Part shown: piece by piece, positions 8,340 through 12,962 of the stretch
How the letters are laid out: each line of letters begins with the position of its first letter
How positions within the stretch are numbered: the first letter of the stretch is position 1
Assembly: GCA_022567275.1 (NCBI GenBank)
Contig: JADFHH010000012.1
Span: forward strand, 1-12,962
Direction of reading: 5' to 3'
DNA: 12,962 nucleotides
Source of the DNA: Pseudomonadota bacterium
Lineage (GTDB): Bacteria > Pseudomonadota > Alphaproteobacteria > Rhizobiales > Methyloligellaceae
Notes under the pieces: model-generated
Seen by the model: the letters and a program-made list of their open reading frames with translations, nothing else
What the model was told of the DNA's origin: nothing
Database searches by the model: none
Position numbers and translations under genes: made by a program

Positions 8340-8648
8340 ATGAGCGTTGGACTGCCGCATTATCTCACCCTGGGGGCGATTCTTTTCTCGCTGGGAATTT
8401 TTGGAATTTTTCTCAACCGTAAAAATGTCATCGTCATCCTGATGGCGATTGAATTGATATTGCTGGCAGTAAACATCAATTTCGTCGCTTTTTCACACCA
8501 TTTGGGCGACCTGACGGGCCAGGTGTTCGCGTTGCTTGTGCTCACGGTAGCGGCAGCCGAGGCGGCTATCGGCCTCGCCATCGTGGTCGTTTATTACCGC
8601 AATCGCGGCACCATCGCCGTTGAAGATATCAATGTGATGAAGGGCTAA
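8340..8648 (+). CDS. nuoK: NADH-quinone oxidoreductase subunit K (ND4L-type)
   Basis: NuoK, 102 residues from ATG 8340, is a three-helix membrane subunit in the proton-translocating arm. The two conserved membrane glutamates are present: Glu38 (MAIELI) and Glu74 (AAAEAAIGLA), matching E. coli Glu36 and Glu72. The C-terminus (IAVEDINVMKG) is typical of alphaproteobacteria. Three adjacent in-frame starts exist: GTG 8334, ATG 8337 and ATG 8340. I chose 8340 because MSVGLPHYL aligns with the recalled family N-terminus (M-x-x-G-L-x-H-Y-L) and gives the usual 102 residues. The ribosome-binding site spacing would favour 8337, and GTG 8334 would give a 4-base overlap with nuoJ. The alternatives change the protein by one or two methionines only. 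Confidence 0.97.
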   Translation: MSVGLPHYLTLGAILFSLGIFGIFLNRKNVIVILMAIELILLAVNINFVAFSHHLGDLTGQVFALLVLTVAAAEAAIGLAIVVVYYRNRGTIAVEDINVMKG

Positions 8649-8655
8649 GGGGGCG

Positions 8656-10593
8656 ATGTATCAAACAATCGTCTTTCTGCCCCTGGCCGGCGCAATTATC
8701 GCCGGCTTCTTCGGCCGCGCAATTGGCGCGCGCGCCAGCGCCATTCTCACAACCACATTCGTTTTAATCTCGGCGGTCTTGTCCTGGGTCGCTTTTTATC
8801 AGGTTGGCATAGGCGAACAGGAAACGCGCGTGGAGCTGGCGCGATGGATCACGTCGGGCGAAATGCAGGTGTCCTGGGCGCTGCGCATCGATACGCTGAC
8901 GGTGGTGATGTTTGTGGTGGTCAACTTCATCTCAGGCTTAGTGCATCTTTATTCCATCGGCTACATGGCGCACGACCCGTACCGGCCGCGCTTTTTCGCC
9001 TATCTGTCGCTGTTTACCTTCGCCATGCTGATGCTGGTGAGCGCGGACAATTTCCTGCAAATGTTCTTTGGCTGGGAAGGGGTGGGGCTGATGTCCTACC
9101 TGCTGATCGGCTTCTGGTATCACAAGCCCGAGGCCAATGCCGCCGCCATAAAAGCCTTTGTCGTCAACCGGGTCGGGGACTTCGGTTTCGCGCTGGGCAT
9201 CTTCGCCATATTCTACATTTTCGGCGCCATCGAGTTCGATACGGTGTTCGCCGCCGCGCCCGATCAAGTGGGCAAGACTTTCACATTCCTCAATTGGGAA
9301 TTCGATGTCCTGACCACGATCTGCCTGCTGCTGTTCATGGGCGCCATGGGCAAATCGGCGCAATTTTTGCTGCACACCTGGCTGCCCGACGCCATGGAAG
9401 GCCCGACGCCCGTCTCCGCGCTGATCCACGCCGCCACCATGGTGACCGCCGGCGTGTTCATGGTGGCGCGCCTCTCCCCGCTGTTCGAGTATTCGCCAAC
9501 GGCGCTCGGCGTGGTGACCTTTGTCGGCGCGACCACGGCCTTCTTCGCCGCCACCGTGGGTCTGGTGCAAAATGACATCAAGCGCGTGGTCGCCTATTCA
9601 ACCTGTTCGCAGCTTGGCTATATGTTTGTAGCACTCGGTGTGGGCGCTTATGGCGTGGCCATTTTTCATCTCTTCACCCATGCCTTTTTCAAGGCCCTGC
9701 TGTTCCTGGGCTCAGGCTCGGTGATTCACGCGCTGAATGATGAGCAGGACATGCGGCGCATGGGCGGCATTTACAAAAAGCTGCCCCTGACATGGATTGT
9801 CATGCTGGCCGGAACGCTCGCCTTGACCGGGTTTCCGCTTACGGCTGGATATTTCTCCAAGGACGCGATTATCGAAGCCGCATTCGCCGCCCATTCGGGT
9901 GTCAGTATGTATGCCTTTATCATGACGGCGGCGGCCGCGTTACTGACCGCATTTTATTCATGGCGGCTCATATTCATGACCTTTCACGGGCAAACCCGGC
10001 TGAGTCCGGACGATCTCGGCCACGCCCATGAATCGCCAATGGTGATGCTGATCCCGTTGTTTTTGCTCGCCCTTGGGGCGCTCGTCGCCGGTTTCGTATT
10101 CAAAGGAGTGTTCATCGGCGAGGCCCAGGAAGCTTTTTGGCGCGGGGCGCTCTTTACCCTGGCGTCCAACAATATTGTCGCAGACATCCACCATGTGCCG
10201 TCATGGGTCGTTGCCGCGCCTGTGGTCATGATGGTGTCGGGATTTCTCGTCGCCTGGCTGTTCTATCTGTATATCCCAAAAGCTCCTGGGAACCTGGCGG
10301 ACGCGTTCCGCCCGCTATATCTGTTTTTGCTCAACAAATGGTATTTCGACGAGCTTTACGATTGGCTGTTTGTCCGCCCCGCGCACCGGATTGGCCGTAT
10401 CCTGTGGAAGACCGGCGATGGCGCGATCATTGACGGGCTTGGGCCGGACGGCATCGCCGCCCGGGTCATCGACATCACTGCCCGCGCGGTCCGCCTGCAA
10501 AGCGGCTATGTCTACCATTATGCCTTCGCCATGCTGATCGGCGTGGCGCTGCTTGCGACCTACTTCATGTTTGCCGCGGGAGGCATATTGTGA
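8656..10593 (+). CDS. nuoL: NADH-quinone oxidoreductase subunit L (ND5-type antiporter-like)
   Basis: NuoL, 645 residues, is the distal proton-pumping subunit, related to MrpA-type Na+/H+ antiporter subunits. Key charged residues are visible: Glu141 (FFGWEGVGLMSYLL), Asp175 (NRVGDFGF), Lys233 (MGKSAQFLLHTWLPDAMEGP), His258 (ALIHAATMVTAGVF), His338 and His342, and Lys346 (FHLFTHAFFKALLF). These match E. coli Glu144, Asp178, Lys229, His254, His334, His338 and Lys342. The C-terminal part beyond about 500 should contain the long lateral helix and final anchor helix of the family. The start ATG 8656 is 7 bases after nuoK. Possible ribosome-binding sequences are AAGGG at 8640-8644 and a G run at 8649-8653 that is rather close. 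The stop overlaps nuoM by 4 bases (GTGA). Confidence 0.98.
   Translation: MYQTIVFLPLAGAIIAGFFGRAIGARASAILTTTFVLISAVLSWVAFYQVGIGEQETRVELARWITSGEMQVSWALRIDTLTVVMFVVVNFISGLVHLYSIGYMAHDPYRPRFFAYLSLFTFAMLMLVSADNFLQMFFGWEGVGLMSYLLIGFWYHKPEANAAAIKAFVVNRVGDFGFALGIFAIFYIFGAIEFDTVFAAAPDQVGKTFTFLNWEFDVLTTICLLLFMGAMGKSAQFLLHTWLPDAMEGPTPVSALIHAATMVTAGVFMVARLSPLFEYSPTALGVVTFVGATTAFFAATVGLVQNDIKRVVAYSTCSQLGYMFVALGVGAYGVAIFHLFTHAFFKALLFLGSGSVIHALNDEQDMRRMGGIYKKLPLTWIVMLAGTLALTGFPLTAGYFSKDAIIEAAFAAHSGVSMYAFIMTAAAALLTAFYSWRLIFMTFHGQTRLSPDDLGHAHESPMVMLIPLFLLALGALVAGFVFKGVFIGEAQEAFWRGALFTLASNNIVADIHHVPSWVVAAPVVMMVSGFLVAWLFYLYIPKAPGNLADAFRPLYLFLLNKWYFDELYDWLFVRPAHRIGRILWKTGDGAIIDGLGPDGIAARVIDITARAVRLQSGYVYHYAFAMLIGVALLATYFMFAAGGIL
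10578..10583 (+). promoter_or_regulatory. ribosome-binding site fixing the GTG start of nuoM
   Basis: GGGAGG inside the end of nuoL lies 6 bases before GTG 10590. The strong match and good spacing support GTG as the real start of nuoM. Confidence 0.8.
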
Positions 10594-12107
10594 CCGTCGG
10601 CTGGCCCATCCTGTCGGCGATCATCTTCCTGCCTGTGCTGGGAGCGCTGTTCATATTGGCGATCCGCGGCGAGGATGAAATCGCCATCCGCAACGCGCGC
10701 TATGTGGCGCTGTGGACCACCGTCATCACCTTCCTGCTGTCGCTGGTGATCTGGGTTGAGTTCGATCCCACAACGCATCATTTTCAGTTCGAGGAAAAAC
10801 GCGACTGGCTCGGCGGATCGATCTCCTACCATCTCGGCGTCGATGGCATTTCCATGCTGTTCGTCATTCTCACCACATTCCTGATGCCGATTTGCGTGCT
10901 GGCGAGCTGGAAATCCGTTAACTCGCGGGTCAAGGAATTTATGATCGCCTTCCTGGTTCTGGAGACGCTCATGATCGGCGTCTTCTGCGCGCTCGATCTG
11001 GTGGTCTTCTATCTGTTCTTCGAAGGCGGCCTGATCCCGATGTTCCTGATTATCGGAATCTGGGGCGGCGAGCGGCGCGTCTATGCCAGCTTCAAGTTCT
11101 TCCTCTATACGCTGCTGGGGTCGGTGCTCATGCTGCTCGCCATCATGGCGATGTACTGGGAGGCGGGCACCACCGACATTTCCTTGCTGCTGGACTACAA
11201 CTTCCCAGCCTCGATGCAGACATGGCTGTGGTTAGCCTTCTTCGCTTCGTTCGCCGTCAAGCTGCCCATGTGGCCGGTGCATACCTGGTTGCCCGATGCG
11301 CATGTGGAGGCGCCAACGGCAGGTTCAGTGGTGCTGGCGGCGGTGCTGTTGAAAATGGGCGGCTATGGATTCTTGCGCTTTTCCATCCCGATGTTCCCGC
11401 TGGCCTCGGAGCAATTCACGCCACTGATATTCGTGCTGTCCATCATCGCCATTATCTACACATCGCTGGTGGCGCTGGCGCAGGAGGATATGAAAAAACT
11501 CATCGCCTATTCCTCCATCGCGCATATGGGGTTTGTCACCATGGGCATTTTTACCCTCACCACCCAGGGTCTCGAGGGCGGCATTTTTCAGATGCTGAGC
11601 CACGGTATCGTCTCGGCCGCCCTGTTCCTGTGCGTTGGCGTCATCTATGACCGGATGCATACCCGCCAGATCGATGCCTATGGCGGCCTGGTCAACCGCA
11701 TGCCGCTCTACGCCTTCTGCTTCATGGTCTTCACCCTGGCCAATGTGGGCCTGCCGGGCACCAGCGGGTTCATCGGCGAAATCCTGACATTGATCGGTGC
11801 GTTCCGGGTCAACACATGGGTCGCGTTCTTCGCCACCACCGGCGTCATCCTGTCGGCCGCCTATGCGCTGCGGCTCTACCGGCGGGTGATTTTTGGCGTG
11901 CTTGAGAAGCCGGAGCTGAAGGCAATATTGGACCTTGAGGCGCGCGAGGTCGCGATCATGGCGCCACTGGTCATCCTGACGATTCTGTTCGGCATCTATC
12001 CAGCACCGCTGCTCGATGTCATAGCGGTGTCGGCGGACCATCTCATCCAGAATTATGAAGCCGCTCTCGCCGCCGCGGGCCAGGCGCATCTGGCTCTGGC
12101 TCAATAG
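10590..12107 (+). CDS. nuoM: NADH-quinone oxidoreductase subunit M (ND4-type antiporter-like)
   Basis: NuoM, 505 residues, is the middle proton-pumping subunit of the membrane arm. Essential residues are present: Glu145 (YLFFEGGLIPMFL), Lys224 (FAVKLPMWPVHTWLPDAH), His231, Lys255 (AVLLKMGGYG) and Glu398 in helix 12 (GFIGEILTL). They match E. coli Glu144, Lys234, Lys265 and Glu407. The central IAYSSIAHMGF and LSHGIVSAALFLCVG stretches are standard. Translation begins at GTG 10590 (MTVGWPILS) in a 4-base GTGA overlap with nuoL. The family N-terminus and a strong Shine-Dalgarno support this start. The C-terminus ends in a short Ala-rich tail. It is followed by nuoN after 11 bases. Confidence 0.98.
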   Translation: MTVGWPILSAIIFLPVLGALFILAIRGEDEIAIRNARYVALWTTVITFLLSLVIWVEFDPTTHHFQFEEKRDWLGGSISYHLGVDGISMLFVILTTFLMPICVLASWKSVNSRVKEFMIAFLVLETLMIGVFCALDLVVFYLFFEGGLIPMFLIIGIWGGERRVYASFKFFLYTLLGSVLMLLAIMAMYWEAGTTDISLLLDYNFPASMQTWLWLAFFASFAVKLPMWPVHTWLPDAHVEAPTAGSVVLAAVLLKMGGYGFLRFSIPMFPLASEQFTPLIFVLSIIAIIYTSLVALAQEDMKKLIAYSSIAHMGFVTMGIFTLTTQGLEGGIFQMLSHGIVSAALFLCVGVIYDRMHTRQIDAYGGLVNRMPLYAFCFMVFTLANVGLPGTSGFIGEILTLIGAFRVNTWVAFFATTGVILSAAYALRLYRRVIFGVLEKPELKAILDLEAREVAIMAPLVILTILFGIYPAPLLDVIAVSADHLIQNYEAALAAAGQAHLALAQ

Positions 12108-12108
12108 A

Positions 12109-12113
12109 GGGGG
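12109..12113 (+). promoter_or_regulatory. ribosome-binding site for nuoN
   Basis: A GGGGG run (within AGAGGGGGATG) lies 5 bases before ATG 12119. An earlier ATG at 12114 touches the G run directly and is followed at once by ACA TGA, so it is unlikely to be a productive start. Confidence 0.65.
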
Positions 12114-12118
12114 ATGAC

Positions 12119-12962
12119 ATGAACGAACCGGTTCCCTCATTCGCCAGCTATGTGATGGCGCTGCCCGAGATTATTCTGGTCGTGGGCGCGATGGTTTTGT
12201 TGATGCTGGGGGCGTTTAGAGGAAAGGACGCCAGTGAGCTGATAAACTGGCTGTCGATTGTTGTTATCGGACTGGCGGCAGCCTTCATTGTGATGCTCCC
12301 CGCGACGGGCGAAGTCGCGTTCGAAGGCGCCTTTATTGTCGACCCCTTCGCGCGGTTTATGAAAATTATGACGCTCATCGCCTCGGCGGCCATCCTCTTC
12401 ATGTCATCCGGCTATCTGCGTCATGCGCGGCTGGAGAAGTTTGAATATCCCGTTCTCATCCTGCTCGCCACCACCGGCATGATGATGATGATCTCGGCCA
12501 ACGATCTCATTGCGCTCTATCTTGGCGTTGAGCTTCAGAGCCTCGCTCTGTATGTGCTCGCCGCCTTCCGCACGGATTCGGTGCGCTCCAGCGAGGCGGG
12601 TTTGAAATATTTCGTGCTGGGCGCGCTGTCATCGGGGATGCTGCTTTATGGCTGCTCGCTAATCTACGGCTTTACCGGCAGCACCGGATTTAGCGGCATC
12701 GCCAGCGCGATTGACGGGACGAACCCCAATCTTGGCCTTGTTTTCGGTCTGGTATTCTTCCTCGCCGGACTTGCCTTCAAGGTGTCCGCCGTGCCGTTCC
12801 ATATGTGGACGCCGGACGTCTATGAAGGCGCGCCGACACCGGTCACGGCATTCTTCGCCTCGGCGCCCAAAGTGGCGGCCATGGCGATGTTCGTGCGCGT
12901 TGTCTTGTCGGCGTTTCCCGATATGACCGATCAATGGCAGCAGATCATCGTCTTTATATCGA
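12119..12962 (+). CDS. nuoN: NADH-quinone oxidoreductase subunit N, 5' part (3' end outside window)
   Basis: This is the first 281 residues of NuoN (ND2-type), the proton-pumping subunit nearest NuoK. The frame is open to the right edge; full family length is around 480, so roughly the last 40% is missing. Conserved charged residues are present: Glu138 (YLGVELQSLALYVL), Lys163 (GLKYFVLGALSSG), Lys221 (AFKVSAVPFHMWTPDVYEGA), His228 and Lys251 (SAPKVAAM). They correspond to E. coli Glu133, Lys158, Lys217 and Lys247. The start ATG 12119 gives MNEPVPSFASYVMALPEIIL. A downstream in-frame ATG at 12155 would cut off twelve residues and is less likely given the ribosome-binding site. It lies 11 bases after nuoM. 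Confidence 0.97.
   Translation, partial: MNEPVPSFASYVMALPEIILVVGAMVLLMLGAFRGKDASELINWLSIVVIGLAAAFIVMLPATGEVAFEGAFIVDPFARFMKIMTLIASAAILFMSSGYLRHARLEKFEYPVLILLATTGMMMMISANDLIALYLGVELQSLALYVLAAFRTDSVRSSEAGLKYFVLGALSSGMLLYGCSLIYGFTGSTGFSGIASAIDGTNPNLGLVFGLVFFLAGLAFKVSAVPFHMWTPDVYEGAPTPVTAFFASAPKVAAMAMFVRVVLSAFPDMTDQWQQIIVFIS

Noticed and set aside
8844..9575. A 243-codon plus-strand frame within nuoL
   Set aside because: It is an out-of-frame shadow rich in Arg, His and Gly. The nuoL frame carries all the conserved residues.
11325..12140. A 271-codon minus-strand open frame opposite nuoM
   Set aside because: Its His/Gln/Asp-rich translation is typical of reading hydrophobic membrane-protein codons backwards. 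Other minus-strand frames at 1304-1978, 5265-5951, 6040-6612 and 8938-9570 were rejected for the same reason.
12479..12490. Run of four consecutive ATG codons inside nuoN (Met121-124)
   Set aside because: It falls in a membrane helix where the family is naturally Met/Leu-rich (GMMLMISANDL type), so it is not a repeat element or start cluster.

Overview
The window is one continuous, strictly same-strand piece of a bacterial respiratory complex I (NADH:quinone oxidoreductase, NDH-1) operon. It runs from the 3' part of nuoB through complete nuoC, D, E, F, G, H, I, J, K, L and M into the 5' part of nuoN. Protein features point to an alphaproteobacterium with the mitochondrial-type enzyme: nuoC and nuoD are separate genes, NuoG lacks the extra N7 cluster ligands, and NuoE has the C-terminal extension seen in alphaproteobacteria and mitochondria. 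NuoB, D, H and K also carry near-canonical alphaproteobacterial stretches. The DNA looks GC-rich with mostly G/C-ending codons (judged by eye, not computed). I cannot fix the order or genus from this window.

Layout: 1-207 nuoB (3' part), 235-867 nuoC, 860-2044 nuoD, 2041-2733 nuoE, 2740-4050 nuoF, 4059-6161 nuoG, 6154-7176 nuoH, 7195-7686 nuoI, 7720-8337 nuoJ, 8340-8648 nuoK, 8656-10593 nuoL, 10590-12107 nuoM, 12119 to the window edge nuoN (5' part). Neighbouring genes overlap by 8 or 4 bases or lie 2 to 33 bases apart. Only about 0.1 kb of the window is non-coding, and no gap is long enough to hold another gene or an obvious promoter or terminator. The accessory reading frames found between nuo genes in some other alphaproteobacteria are absent here.

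The genes work as one machine. NuoE, F and G form the NADH-oxidising arm (FMN plus clusters N1a, N3, N1b, N4, N5). NuoB, C, D and I form the connecting arm that passes electrons through N6a, N6b and N2 to quinone. NuoH, J, K, L, M and N are the membrane arm that pumps protons. All expected cluster ligands and the key charged membrane residues lying inside the window are present, so the enzyme looks functional.

I found no mobile element, CRISPR array, RNA gene, defence system or novel gene system. The points worth a second look are small. They are an AT-rich, lysine-rich tail on NuoE, an identical 8-base start/stop overlap used at two separate junctions, a three-way start ambiguity at nuoK, tiny decoy start codons before nuoJ and nuoN, and one substituted motif in NuoF.
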